A stretch of 64,000 nucleotides of DNA. Origin: Peptoniphilaceae bacterium AM52-5BH (GTDB taxonomy: Bacteria; Bacillota; Clostridia; Tissierellales; Peptoniphilaceae). Made by a program: the position numbers and the translations under genes. The notes below the pieces were generated by a model. The model was not told the DNA's origin. It saw only the letters and a program-made list of their open reading frames with translations, and did not search any database. Numbering within the stretch: the first letter of the stretch is position 1; the number at the start of each line of letters is the position of its first letter. Positions 41,490-50,490 of this stretch are shown piece by piece. Where the stretch lies: contig JAQEDR010000007.1 of the NCBI GenBank assembly GCA_027669155.1, forward strand, positions 1-64,000, given 5' to 3'.

Positions 41490-41966
41490 ATGACAGACGT
41501 AAGAATAATAATGGGCTCAGCCTCAGATGTAGAGATAGCTAAAAAGGTAACATCAATTCTTAAAGACTTCGATATTGATTACCAAGTATCTGTAATTTCT
41601 GCCCACCGTGCATTAAATCTTTTGGAAGAGACAATGGGAAAAGATGACTGTAGTGTTTATATAGGAATTGCCGGCATGGCAGCTCATCTTGCAGGAGTTA
41701 TGGCAGGAATGACAGTAAAACCTGTTATAGGAGTTCCAGTTGGTGGAAGTAACACAGCAGGTCTTGACGCCTTACTATCAATGGTGCAGATGCCTAAAGG
41801 AGTTCCTGTAGCTACAGTGGCTATAAATGGTGGCAATAACGCAGCCCTCCTTGCTATACAAATTCTTGCCCTAAAGGATGAAGAGCTAGCCTCTAGACTA
41901 AAGAATCACAAGAAAGAAATGCTTGAAAAAGTTATTGCAGATGATAAAAATCTCGGTGAAATATAA
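41490..41966 (+). CDS. purE: PurE, 5-(carboxyamino)imidazole ribonucleotide mutase
   Basis: 158 residues. IIMGSASDVEIAKKVTSIL and VSVISAHRALNLL form the nucleotide site; IAGMAAHLAGVMAG, GVPVGGSNTAGLDALLSMVQ and NNAALLAIQIL complete the fold. The sequence is mostly class I-like (mutase), which would need PurK, yet no purK is in this operon; the usual HRTP is HRAL. A class II-like direct carboxylase cannot be excluded. The start has SD AGGAGG; the stop overlaps purM (TAATG). Confidence 0.93.
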   Translation: MTDVRIIMGSASDVEIAKKVTSILKDFDIDYQVSVISAHRALNLLEETMGKDDCSVYIGIAGMAAHLAGVMAGMTVKPVIGVPVGGSNTAGLDALLSMVQMPKGVPVATVAINGGNNAALLAIQILALKDEELASRLKNHKKEMLEKVIADDKNLGEI

Positions 41967-42985
41967 TGGCAAAACTAACTTATAAGGATAGCGGAGTCGA
42001 TAAGGAAAAAGGCTATAAGGAAGTTGAATTAATCAAAAAAATCGTAAAAGAGACCCATACTAAAGAAGTCCTAACAGATATAGGAGGCTTTGCTGGGGCC
42101 TTTTCCCCAGATCTTACAGGAATTGACAATCCAGTTTTCCTAAGCGGAACAGATGGGGTTGGGACCAAGATAAAACTTGCTATGGAGATGGATAAGCACG
42201 ATACAGTAGGTATTGATTGTGTAGCCATGTGTGTTAATGATATCCTCTGCCAGGGAGGAAGGCCCCTATTTTTCCTTGATTATATAGCTACCGGTAAGCT
42301 TAATCCAGAAAAGATGGCAAAGCTTGTCGAAGGAGTCGCAAGAGGATGTAAAGATGCCTCAGCAAGTCTAATAGGTGGAGAGACTGCCGAGATGCCAGGT
42401 ATTTATAAGGAAGATGATTATGACCTGGCAGGTTTTGCTGTAGGAATTTGCGATAGGGATAAGATAATTGATGGAAAAAACCTAAAAGAAGGAGATATTG
42501 CCATAGGTCTTTACTCATCTGGAGTCCACAGCAATGGCTTCTCCCTGGTAAGGGCTAGCATGGAACAAGCAGGAGTTAGTCTTGATGATAGCTTTAGTGA
42601 AGAAGAAAGTATTGGCGAAAAACTTCTAAGACCTACCAAAATCTACGCTAAAGAAATCAAGACCTTGATGGAAAAGCTAGACCTTAAGGCGATTGCTCAT
42701 ATAACGGGTGGAGGTCTTTATGAAAATGTCCCTAGAGTTCTTAAAGACGATTTGGGAGTTGACTTTGATTTAAGTAATCTCCCTATCGATCCTATCTTTA
42801 CTAAGATCCAGGAATGGGGCAATATAGACACAGATGAAATGTATCATACCTTCAATATGGGAGTAGGCATGGTAGTATTTGTAGACGAGAAAGATAAAGA
42901 TTTGGCCCTAGACCTCCTAGAGGGAAAGGCAGAAGTAATTGGAAAAGTAAGAAGCGGTAATAAAGATATAACAATCAATTTATAA
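41966..42985 (+). CDS. purM: Phosphoribosylformylglycinamidine cyclo-ligase (AIR synthetase)
   Basis: 339 residues. Hallmarks are LTYKDSGVDKEKG at the start, GTDGVGTKIKLAMEMDKHDT, GIDCVAMCVNDILCQGG, LIGGETAEMPGIY and HITGGGLYENVPRVL. It closes the imidazole ring to give AIR, the branch point to purines and to the ThiC reaction. Co-translated with purE. Confidence 0.98.
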   Translation: MAKLTYKDSGVDKEKGYKEVELIKKIVKETHTKEVLTDIGGFAGAFSPDLTGIDNPVFLSGTDGVGTKIKLAMEMDKHDTVGIDCVAMCVNDILCQGGRPLFFLDYIATGKLNPEKMAKLVEGVARGCKDASASLIGGETAEMPGIYKEDDYDLAGFAVGICDRDKIIDGKNLKEGDIAIGLYSSGVHSNGFSLVRASMEQAGVSLDDSFSEEESIGEKLLRPTKIYAKEIKTLMEKLDLKAIAHITGGGLYENVPRVLKDDLGVDFDLSNLPIDPIFTKIQEWGNIDTDEMYHTFNMGVGMVVFVDEKDKDLALDLLEGKAEVIGKVRSGNKDITINL

Positions 42986-42995
42986 GGAGATAAAA

Positions 42996-43676
42996 ATGGA
43001 GAAAGTATACACAGGAAAGACAAAAGACGTTTACAAATTAAATGAAGAAGAATATCTATTAAAATTCAAAGACGATGTTACAGGTAGCGACGGAGTCTTC
43101 GATCCAGGTGCCAACAGCGTGGGACTTACAATGGAAGGGGCTGGCCATCAAGCTGTAGCAATGACTAAATTCTTCTATGAGAAATTAAATGATAAGGGTC
43201 TTACAACACACTTTATATCAGCTGACCTAGATAAGAACGAAGCTATTGTAAAAAAGGCTGAAGTATTCGGTCAAGGTGTTGAAGTAATAGTAAGATATTA
43301 CGCAGTTGGATCTTTCATAAGAAGATATGGCAAATATATTGAAAGTGGAACAAAGATCGATCCTTATGTAGAAATCACCCTAAAAGATGATGAAAGAGAA
43401 GATCCACTAATCACCAAAGATGCCCTAGTTTTATTAGACATTATGACTGAAGAAGAATACGAAGAGCTAAAGGACTTAGCCTTAAATATTGGTGAAATCG
43501 TAAGAGAAGAGCTAGGAAAGAAGGACCTCGACCTTTATGATATCAAATTTGAATTTGGCAGGATTGAAGATGGCAAGGTAGCCCTAATAGATGAAATTTC
43601 AGGGGGAAATATGAGGGCTTATAAGGGAGATAAGTATATCGAACCACTCGAACTTGAAAAAATAATGTTAGGTTAA
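42996..43676 (+). CDS. purC: SAICAR synthetase
   Basis: 226 residues, slightly shorter than the ~235 typical. Signatures are VYTGKTKDVYKL, VEVIVRYYAVGSFIRRYG and LIDEISGGNMRAY. It joins aspartate to CAIR. SD AAGGAG. Last gene of the operon; purB and purK are not present here. Confidence 0.97.
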   Translation: MEKVYTGKTKDVYKLNEEEYLLKFKDDVTGSDGVFDPGANSVGLTMEGAGHQAVAMTKFFYEKLNDKGLTTHFISADLDKNEAIVKKAEVFGQGVEVIVRYYAVGSFIRRYGKYIESGTKIDPYVEITLKDDEREDPLITKDALVLLDIMTEEEYEELKDLALNIGEIVREELGKKDLDLYDIKFEFGRIEDGKVALIDEISGGNMRAYKGDKYIEPLELEKIMLG

Positions 43677-43685
43677 TTAATTAGA

Positions 43686-43734
43686 CTCTAGCTAAAGCTT
43701 TGAGAGAGGAAGTTTTAGCTAGGGTTTTCTTTTG
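43686..43734 (+). terminator. Rho-independent terminator after purC
   Basis: CTAGCTAAA (43688-43696) pairs with TTTAGCTAG (43714-43722), extended by ACT/GGT, then TTTTCTTTTG. Confidence 0.85.
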
Positions 43735-43824
43735 TCAAAAATCACTAAGATAATTTCATTTTATAAATTTCAAAGTATAATAATACCTATGATACGATAA
43801 TGCTTTAATGTAAAGGAGATAACT

Positions 43825-45753
43825 ATGGGCTTATCATTAGCTATGAAAATACTTAAAAGTCACTTGCTTAAGGGAGAATTAATCCCAGGCGAAGAGATCG
43901 CTATAAAAATCGATCAGACATTAACCCAAGATTCTACAGGGACTATGGTTTATCTTCAATTAGAAGCTATGGATATAGAAAATGTTCAAACAAAAAACTC
44001 CCTTGCTTACATAGATCACAACATCCTCCAACAAGGATTTGAGAATGCGGATGATCACGAATTTATAAAATCTGCTGCCAATAAATACGGCATAACCTTG
44101 TCCAAGGCAGGAGGTGGGATTTGCCATCAGGTAAATCTGGAACAGTTTGCAAAACCAGGAGAAACGCTTCTAGGGTCTGATTCCCATACTCCTACAGGAG
44201 GAGGCTTAGGAGAACTTGCCATTGGAGCAGGAGGACTTGAGGTTGCGGTCGCTATGGCTAAGGGATTTTATTTTGTCAAAGTACCTAAGATTTTTGGTGT
44301 AAATCTTAAAGGAAGTCTTCCGCCATATGCTAACGGTAAAGATGTAATTTTATACATATTAGGAAGGCTAAGTGTTAATGGTGGAACTGGATATATTATG
44401 GAATATAGCGGGGAAGGTGTAAAGTCCTTATCCCTTACAGATAGGGCTACGATTTGTAATATGGGAGCAGAGCTTGGGGCTACGACTTCGATTTTCCCGA
44501 CAGATGAGAACACTAGAATGTATCTTAAGTCACAAAATAGGGAGGATGATTATATTAAGCTAGAAGCAGACCGTGACGCCTCCTATGATGAGACCATCGA
44601 CATAGATTTAAGTGAGATTGAACCTGCTGTCGCAAGACCCCACTTCCCAGACCAATATATGAAAGTTTCTGATTTAGGAAAGATAAAGGTCGATCAAGTG
44701 GCCATAGGATCCTGTACTAATTCATCCTATGAAGATTTGATGAAAGTCGCCTCAATCTTAAAAGATAGGACAGTTCATCCAGATGTTTCCTTAGTCATTT
44801 CTCCAGGATCTGCTACAATTTTAGAAAAAATCTCTGAGAACGGGGCCTTGGCGACCTTTATCAAGGCTGGAGCTAGAGTACTGGAATCAGGATGTGGACC
44901 ATGTATAGGTATGGGCCAAGCTCCAAAGGCGGGAGGAGTATCACTAAGGAGCTTTAATAGAAACTTTAAGGGAAGGTCTGGGACTATGGATGCCCAAATC
45001 TACCTAGCAAGTCCAGAAACTTGTGCAGTTAGTGCTGTTTTAGGCTATATAGCAGATCCAAGAGAAATATCATATGAGACAGACTTTGATAGAAATGTAA
45101 ACTTCAAGCAAACTCAAGCCTATTTTATAAAGCCAATAGCAGATAAATTGAAAAGGGTAAAAGAAACGGTCAAGGGGAAAAATATCAAAGACTTTCCAAA
45201 GGCAGAAAGGCTTAGTGATATAGAAAAGAAAGTAATTTATAAGGCAGGTGATGGGATAACCACAGATGATATCTGTCCATCAAATGCTAAACTTTTACCA
45301 TTTAGGTCAAATATAGCCTATTTATCAGATTTTGCATTCACTACCAAGATCGATGATTTTAAGAAGCGAGCTGAAAAATATGGGGGAGGAATTATTGTGG
45401 CTGGCGAAAACTACGGTCAGGGCTCTTCTAGAGAGCATGCTGCCCTCATTCCTTTATATCTTGGAATCAAGGCGGTAGTAGCCAAGTCCTTTGCAAGGAT
45501 ACATAGGTCAAATCTCATAAACAATGCTATAATTCCCCTAGAATTTGTTGATCCAGCTGATTATGACAAGATAGATGAATATGACGATATTAGGATTTCT
45601 GATATAAGAGAAGATATAGAAAAAGGTGAGTTTATCCTAGAAGATATAACAAAGAATATAAAGATTAGAGTAAAAGCCGACCTATCAGCAAGGGAGAAGG
45701 AAATCCTCCTAGAAGGGGGCTATCTAAATTATGCGAAAGGATTGGAATTATAG
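43825..45753 (+). CDS. Aconitate hydratase
   Basis: 642 residues, the compact aconitase form found in anaerobes. Fe-S cysteines lie in AIGSCTNSSYEDL and SGCGPCIGMGQAP. LLGSDSHTPTGGGLGELAIG is the substrate-side motif, and the C-terminal swivel domain has AGENYGQGSSREHAALIPL. It isomerises citrate to isocitrate. A TATAAT at 43776-43781 and SD AAGGAG point to an own promoter. First gene of an acn-icd-citrate synthase operon. Confidence 0.95.
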   Translation: MGLSLAMKILKSHLLKGELIPGEEIAIKIDQTLTQDSTGTMVYLQLEAMDIENVQTKNSLAYIDHNILQQGFENADDHEFIKSAANKYGITLSKAGGGICHQVNLEQFAKPGETLLGSDSHTPTGGGLGELAIGAGGLEVAVAMAKGFYFVKVPKIFGVNLKGSLPPYANGKDVILYILGRLSVNGGTGYIMEYSGEGVKSLSLTDRATICNMGAELGATTSIFPTDENTRMYLKSQNREDDYIKLEADRDASYDETIDIDLSEIEPAVARPHFPDQYMKVSDLGKIKVDQVAIGSCTNSSYEDLMKVASILKDRTVHPDVSLVISPGSATILEKISENGALATFIKAGARVLESGCGPCIGMGQAPKAGGVSLRSFNRNFKGRSGTMDAQIYLASPETCAVSAVLGYIADPREISYETDFDRNVNFKQTQAYFIKPIADKLKRVKETVKGKNIKDFPKAERLSDIEKKVIYKAGDGITTDDICPSNAKLLPFRSNIAYLSDFAFTTKIDDFKKRAEKYGGGIIVAGENYGQGSSREHAALIPLYLGIKAVVAKSFARIHRSNLINNAIIPLEFVDPADYDKIDEYDDIRISDIREDIEKGEFILEDITKNIKIRVKADLSAREKEILLEGGYLNYAKGLEL

Positions 45754-45757
45754 TAGT

Positions 45758-46765
45758 ATGTTAGTTACTTTAATAAAAGGTGATGGCATAGGGCCTGAAA
45801 TTACAGAGTCCCTAAAGAAAGTAGTAAGTAGTTTAAAAGTTGATATAGAATTTGAAGAAATAAATGCAGGTCTTTCTGTCTTTGAGAAGGAGGGAGTCTA
45901 CATTCCCAAAGCCCTATTCGACTCTATTAATAAAAATAAAATTGCTATCAAGGGACCAATCACAACTCCCATTGGCCATGGCTTTAGATCTATTAATGTA
46001 GAGCTTAGAAAGAAATTTGACCTATATGCAAATATCAGACCCATCAAGGCTCCAGGTCCTCTTGATTTGAAGTTTGATGGAGTGGATATGGTTATATTTA
46101 GGGAAAACACTGAGGACTTGTATGCTGGTCTTGAAGAGGAGGTATCTACTAATGAGGCTCATTCGATTAAAATTATCACTAGGGAAAAGTCAGAGAGGAT
46201 AATAAGAGCGGCCTTTGACTATGCTAGGGAAAATAATCGCAAAAAAGTTAGCGTTATAACTAAGGCCAATATCATGAAACTAAGTGATGGGCTTTTCCTT
46301 GATGTGGCTAGGGACCTTGCAAAAGAATATCCTGATATTGAAGTCGAAGAGCTTCTCGTAGATAATACTGCCATGCAAATGGTTATGAATCCAGAAAGAT
46401 TTGATGTAGTAGTTACAGAAAACCTCTATGGGGACATCCTATCAGACCTTGGAGCAGGTCTTGTTGGAGGACTGGGCCTTATGCCTGGGGTAAATAAGGG
46501 TAAGGACATTGCTATTTACGAATCTATCCACGGTTCTGCTCCAGATATAGCAGGAAAGAATCTCGCAAATCCTATAGCCCTTCTTTTAAGCTTCTGCTTG
46601 CTACTCGATGATATAGGAGAAAAAGATAAGGCTAAGGCTCTTAGAGGGGGAATTTACAATACTTTGAAGGATAAGAAAAACTATACTAGAGACCTTGGCG
46701 GGACAAATTCAACTTGTGGCATTACAGATACAATAATTTCTTACTTGGGTGATAACAATGGATAA
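45758..46765 (+). CDS. Isocitrate dehydrogenase (NAD-type, IDH/IMDH family)
   Basis: 335 residues from ATG 45758, where family homology begins (MLVTLIKGDGIGPEIT). An in-frame ATG at 45731 overlapping aconitase has a GGGGG further upstream and is an alternative start. Motifs are VIFRENTEDLYAGLEEEV, TKANIMKLSDGLF, VVVTENLYGDILSDLGAGLVGG and HGSAPDIAGKNLANP. Isopropylmalate dehydrogenase is a relative, but the SIKIITREKSERI segment and the operon with aconitase and citrate synthase support isocitrate as substrate. Confidence 0.88.
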   Translation: MLVTLIKGDGIGPEITESLKKVVSSLKVDIEFEEINAGLSVFEKEGVYIPKALFDSINKNKIAIKGPITTPIGHGFRSINVELRKKFDLYANIRPIKAPGPLDLKFDGVDMVIFRENTEDLYAGLEEEVSTNEAHSIKIITREKSERIIRAAFDYARENNRKKVSVITKANIMKLSDGLFLDVARDLAKEYPDIEVEELLVDNTAMQMVMNPERFDVVVTENLYGDILSDLGAGLVGGLGLMPGVNKGKDIAIYESIHGSAPDIAGKNLANPIALLLSFCLLLDDIGEKDKAKALRGGIYNTLKDKKNYTRDLGGTNSTCGITDTIISYLGDNNG

Positions 46766-48110
46766 GAAACAAGAAGAAAGACTAAGATTCTATGCCAAAG
46801 AGATTGAAAGAAATAATAAAATCAAAAAAGAAGTCTATGAAAATTATAATATAAAAAGAGGGCTTAGGAACAAAAACGGGACAGGAGTCCTTGTCGGAGT
46901 AACCCAGGTGGGGGATGTGTCTGGATATAAAATCATAGATAATAAAAAAATCCCCAGCCGAGGTGAACTCTATTACAGGGGCTATCCACTTACAGAAATT
47001 GTAGAAGATATAGAAAAGGATAAAAGATTAGGATTTGAGGAAGTAATTTATCTATTACTCTTCAGTAAACTAGCAAATGAAAAAGAGCTTGAATCTTTTA
47101 AGAGTATTCTTGTCGAAGAAAGGGCCCTAGCAGAAGGGTTTTTTGAAGACATTATCCTTAAGGTTCCTGGTTCTGACATTATGAATAAGATGATGAGGTC
47201 TTTGCTTGCCCTCTACACCTACGACAAAAACCCAGACAGGACAGATGCCCTAAATGTCCTAAGCCAATCCCTATCTTTAATTTCAAAAATACCAATCCTT
47301 GCAGTCTACTCTTACCAGGTCAAAATCCATAATTTTGACAAGAAATCACTGATAATTCACAATTCAGAGGATAATTTATCCATAGCTGAAAATATCCTAC
47401 AAATGCTAAGAAATGATCAAGCTTACGAAAAAATCGAGGCTGAAATCCTAGACCTAATGCTTATAATTCATGCAGAGCACGGTGGAGGAAATAACTCAGC
47501 CTTTGCGACCCATGTGGTATCCTCTTCTGGGACAGATACATATTCTGCTATTGCAGCAGGTCTTGCATCCCTTAAGGGTCCAAAACACGGCGGAGCCAAT
47601 CTTAAAGTAAGTAAGATGCTTAAAGATATTAGAGAAAATGTGGATGATTTAGATGATACTTCTAAGATAAAATCCTATCTAGAAAAGATTTTGGATAAGA
47701 AAGCCTTTGACAAGAAGGGATTAATCTATGGCCTAGGGCACGCTGTTTACACACTATCAGACCCGAGGGCAATCCTTCTAAAGAAAAAGGCAAAAGAGCT
47801 TTCTATATTAAAGGGCAGGGAAGAAGATTTTTACTTTATTGAAAATGTAGAAAAAATAGGAAAAGATTTGATAAGCCAAAGACAGAACAGGCCATATCCA
47901 CCTTGCGCCAACGTCGACCTTTATTCGGGCTTTGTCTACGATATGCTAAATATCCCAGAAGAGCTTTATCTTCCTATGTTTGCTATAGCAAGAACAGTTG
48001 GCTGGTCTGCTCATAGGTTAGAGCAGATTCAAGATGAGAAAATAATCAGACCTGCTTACAAGTCTTTAAATGATCGAAGAGACTACATTCCTTTAGGCAA
48101 AAGAAAATAA
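46758..48110 (+). CDS. Citrate synthase
   Basis: 450 residues from ATG 46758; an in-frame GTG at 46749 is possible. Catalytic residues appear in HAEHGGGNNSAF, KGPKHGGANLKVS, GLGHAVYTLSDPRA and PCANVDLYSGFVYDML. It condenses acetyl-CoA and oxaloacetate. With the two upstream genes it forms a complete oxidative branch from oxaloacetate to 2-oxoglutarate, probably for glutamate synthesis. It overlaps the isocitrate dehydrogenase gene by eight bases. Confidence 0.94.
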   Translation: MDKKQEERLRFYAKEIERNNKIKKEVYENYNIKRGLRNKNGTGVLVGVTQVGDVSGYKIIDNKKIPSRGELYYRGYPLTEIVEDIEKDKRLGFEEVIYLLLFSKLANEKELESFKSILVEERALAEGFFEDIILKVPGSDIMNKMMRSLLALYTYDKNPDRTDALNVLSQSLSLISKIPILAVYSYQVKIHNFDKKSLIIHNSEDNLSIAENILQMLRNDQAYEKIEAEILDLMLIIHAEHGGGNNSAFATHVVSSSGTDTYSAIAAGLASLKGPKHGGANLKVSKMLKDIRENVDDLDDTSKIKSYLEKILDKKAFDKKGLIYGLGHAVYTLSDPRAILLKKKAKELSILKGREEDFYFIENVEKIGKDLISQRQNRPYPPCANVDLYSGFVYDMLNIPEELYLPMFAIARTVGWSAHRLEQIQDEKIIRPAYKSLNDRRDYIPLGKRK

Positions 48111-48143
48111 GGGCTTGTAATTTAAAAATTAATATTTTAATTA

Positions 48144-48179
48144 AATTCAGGTAAGTAGCTCGCTTGCTTGAATTTTTTT
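48144..48179 (+). terminator. Rho-independent terminator after citrate synthase
   Basis: AATTCAGGTAAG (48144-48155) pairs with CTTGCTTGAATT with G-U pairs, then TTTTTCTTTT. Confidence 0.85.
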
Positions 48180-48311
48180 CTTTTGGGTAGAATTATAAGG
48201 TAAGTAGATAAAAAATAAAAAGTGAGGATTTAATCTCACATAAAGTGAATGTTTTAAAATAATTAATTTATAAATAAACTGACTATATATTAATTAAATC
48301 CAGGAGGAAGA

Positions 48312-49379
48312 ATGATAAGAGAAATAGTTAAAAATAATATAGGAATTATCTATCTAGATAGGGCTGATAAAATCAATGCCTTAAATCTTGACATGATATA
48401 TGAGATTTATGATATATTAGAAAAATGGAAGAATGATAGTGGGATTAGGGCAGTTCTATTTGATTCCCTAGCAGATAAGGGATTTTGTGCTGGAGGAGAT
48501 CTTAAGGAAGTCTATGAAGATTATCTAACAAATGACGATGAGGAAGATAAGGATAAATTCTTTAGGACAGAGTTTGAGCTAGATAAGTACATCGAAAGAT
48601 ATGAAAAGCCAATCATCAGCCACTGGTTTGGCATAACCATGGGAGGAGGAATTGGACTAACTATAAACTCTGATATAATAATCACAGATGAGACTACAAA
48701 TTGGGCCATGCCGGAGACAAGACTTGGTTTTGTGCCAGATGTTGGAGTGGGAAAGGAGATTTCAAAGCTTCCACAAGCCCTAGGCCAATACCTTGCCTTA
48801 ACGGGATCAAGTCTTGGAGCTAGTGATTTGATTAAATATGACCTAGCAGACTTCTATATCAAATCTTCTGACTATAAAGATATCATTAATAAACTCTTTG
48901 ACTTATCTGAGGATTATGAGGAAGATGAACTCTTGGAAGAATTTAGGAAAGTCTTAAGAGAAAATAAAAATAAGGAAAATACATCAAAGATAGAAGATGA
49001 TTTAGGAAAGATTGAAGAATATTTCTCCCTAGATTCTTATAGGGCTATTTATGAAAAACTTAAGGAAAATACAAGTGATGACTTTGAAAGAAAAACTCTT
49101 GCCAACCAAAATGAGAGATTTCCTTTTATGTTAAGCCTACAATTTGAGAAATATTTCCTCTGTAAAGACTTAACATATGCTGAAACTATCGACCTAGATT
49201 ATGAAATTTTAAAATATTCTGTAGAGATTGGTTCCATGGAAGAAGGAATCAGAGTAACTATGATCGATAAAGAAGATTCAGCAAAATGGCCGATCAAGAG
49301 TCTTGATGAAGTAGATATGGCTAAGGTAAAAGAGCTTTTAGGAATAGATAAGACTTATGAAGAAAAGCTTAGTATATAA
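48312..49379 (+). CDS. Enoyl-CoA hydratase/3-hydroxyisobutyryl-CoA hydrolase family protein
   Basis: 355 residues, the length of HIBCH-type hydrolases rather than the ~260 of simple enoyl-CoA hydratases. Crotonase-fold motifs are DKGFCAGGDLKEVYEDY (oxyanion loop), ISHWFGITMGGGIGL (second oxyanion loop) and MPETRLGFVPDVGVG (catalytic Glu/Asp region). Probable reaction: hydrolysis of a branched 3-hydroxyacyl-CoA, as in valine breakdown, but the substrate is inferred from the subfamily only. SD AGGAGG. Confidence 0.85.
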   Translation: MIREIVKNNIGIIYLDRADKINALNLDMIYEIYDILEKWKNDSGIRAVLFDSLADKGFCAGGDLKEVYEDYLTNDDEEDKDKFFRTEFELDKYIERYEKPIISHWFGITMGGGIGLTINSDIIITDETTNWAMPETRLGFVPDVGVGKEISKLPQALGQYLALTGSSLGASDLIKYDLADFYIKSSDYKDIINKLFDLSEDYEEDELLEEFRKVLRENKNKENTSKIEDDLGKIEEYFSLDSYRAIYEKLKENTSDDFERKTLANQNERFPFMLSLQFEKYFLCKDLTYAETIDLDYEILKYSVEIGSMEEGIRVTMIDKEDSAKWPIKSLDEVDMAKVKELLGIDKTYEEKLSI

Positions 49380-49427
49380 TTAGCTATAGCTTAAATTGGG
49401 TATAAATTTACTAATAGAGGAGGGAAT

Positions 49428-49691
49428 ATGAACAAGAGAAAGATAAGTATGATTTTTTTCATAATTGGTCTTTTGGCCTTTGGAATATCTTTGATACTAC
49501 CTGTTGATATCTTAGAAGCCTATACAAACTTAAGACCAGTAGGAATTGGTACTCTAATAGTTTGCCCAATACTAGGTATAGTCGGCCTATTATTTGCAAT
49601 TAGAGAAAAGACAATAGTAGCAGCTTTACTAAATGTTTTATTGATTTTATCATTTCCAATAGTGATGCTTATAGGATATAGTTTAATGTAA
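49428..49691 (+). CDS. Small membrane protein of unknown function
   Basis: 87 residues with three hydrophobic segments (about 6-26, 38-58 and 63-86) and few charges outside a basic N-terminus (MNKRK). SD GAGGAGGG is strong, so it is probably expressed. Located between the acyl-CoA hydrolase and a thioesterase; it matches no family I can name. Confidence 0.7.
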   Translation: MNKRKISMIFFIIGLLAFGISLILPVDILEAYTNLRPVGIGTLIVCPILGIVGLLFAIREKTIVAALLNVLLILSFPIVMLIGYSLM

Positions 49692-49768
49692 ATACTAGCT
49701 TCTAGCTTAGGCTGGGAGCTAATTTATTTATAAAATAAGAAAACATTTACATAAAAGGAGGAATAGAA

Positions 49769-50248
49769 ATGACTAATAAGAAAATAGCAATCCAAGACAC
49801 CTACGGAGATAGATTCAAACATTGTTGGGGATGTGGTCCTGATAACGAATCTGGCCTTCACTTAAAATCCTACCCAAGCGAAGATGGGACTTCTTGTATA
49901 GCAGAAATCATTCCAGATGCTAAATATACTGGTGGAGTCCCACAAAACCTATTTGGAGGAATGATAGCCATGCTATTTGACTGTCATGGAACAGCTTCTG
50001 CTGCCTACTTCAAACACAAGGATAAGGGACTTGAACTTAGCGAAGATACAACAATAGGAAGATTTATCACAGCGAGGCTTGAAATAAACTTCAAAAAACC
50101 AACTCCAATGGCTGAGACTGTAAAAATAATAGCAGAGCCTTTAGAGATAGGAGATAGGAAAGTAATAGTAGATATGAAAATGTATGCCAAGGAAGAATTA
50201 AGGGCTGAGGCAAAGATGGTAGCTGTCGCAGTTAAGGATAATATGTAA
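49769..50248 (+). CDS. Hotdog-fold (PaaI-like) thioesterase
   Basis: 159 residues. The N-terminal HCWGCGPDNESGLHL and the core QNLFGGMIAMLFDCHGTASAA match PaaI/YiiD-type hotdog proteins, where the Asp/Glu and backbone around FGGMIAMLFD form the active site. The strands TARLEINFKKPTPM complete the fold. It likely cleaves an acyl-CoA; it stands close to an acyl-CoA hydrolase gene, but specificity is unknown. Confidence 0.85.
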   Translation: MTNKKIAIQDTYGDRFKHCWGCGPDNESGLHLKSYPSEDGTSCIAEIIPDAKYTGGVPQNLFGGMIAMLFDCHGTASAAYFKHKDKGLELSEDTTIGRFITARLEINFKKPTPMAETVKIIAEPLEIGDRKVIVDMKMYAKEELRAEAKMVAVAVKDNM

Positions 50249-50370
50249 TACCTATTATTTAAGTTGATTTTTTATAAAAAATATTATAGTTTAGAGCTTG
50301 TTAGTCACTGCTTATCTAATATCGAAATTATTTATAAGGTCGTTAATAAGATTACAAACGGTATTTTATT

Positions 50371-50407
50371 TGAGCATTTGTGAAATCTTGCAGGCTCTTT
50401 TTTTATT
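50371..50407 (+). terminator. Possible terminator before the TetR promoter
   Basis: GAGC (50372-50375) pairs with GCTC (50394-50397), with an imperfect inner stem, followed by TTTTTTTAT. Weak stem but long U-tract. Confidence 0.45.
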
Positions 50408-50422
50408 TAGATAGCTACCGTA

Positions 50423-50451
50423 TTGACAGCTAATGACTATTAGCTTATAAT
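50423..50451 (+). promoter_or_regulatory. Consensus promoter of tetR with built-in operator
   Basis: Perfect TTGACA (50423-50428), 17-base spacer, perfect TATAAT (50446-50451). The spacer is filled by the first operator palindrome, so a bound repressor would block RNA polymerase. Confidence 0.92.
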
Positions 50452-50478
50452 ATAAGTAAGAGCTAATGGATATTAGCC
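50428..50478 (+). promoter_or_regulatory. Two TetR-type operator palindromes
   Basis: Operator 1 is AGCTAAT-GACT-ATTAGCT (50428-50445), perfect arms. Operator 2 is AGCTAAT-GGAT-ATTAGCC (50461-50478), one mismatch. Their starts are 33 bases apart, about three helical turns, flanking the -10 box. They most likely bind the TetR protein encoded immediately downstream. Confidence 0.85.
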
Positions 50479-50490
50479 TGGGAGGATTAT

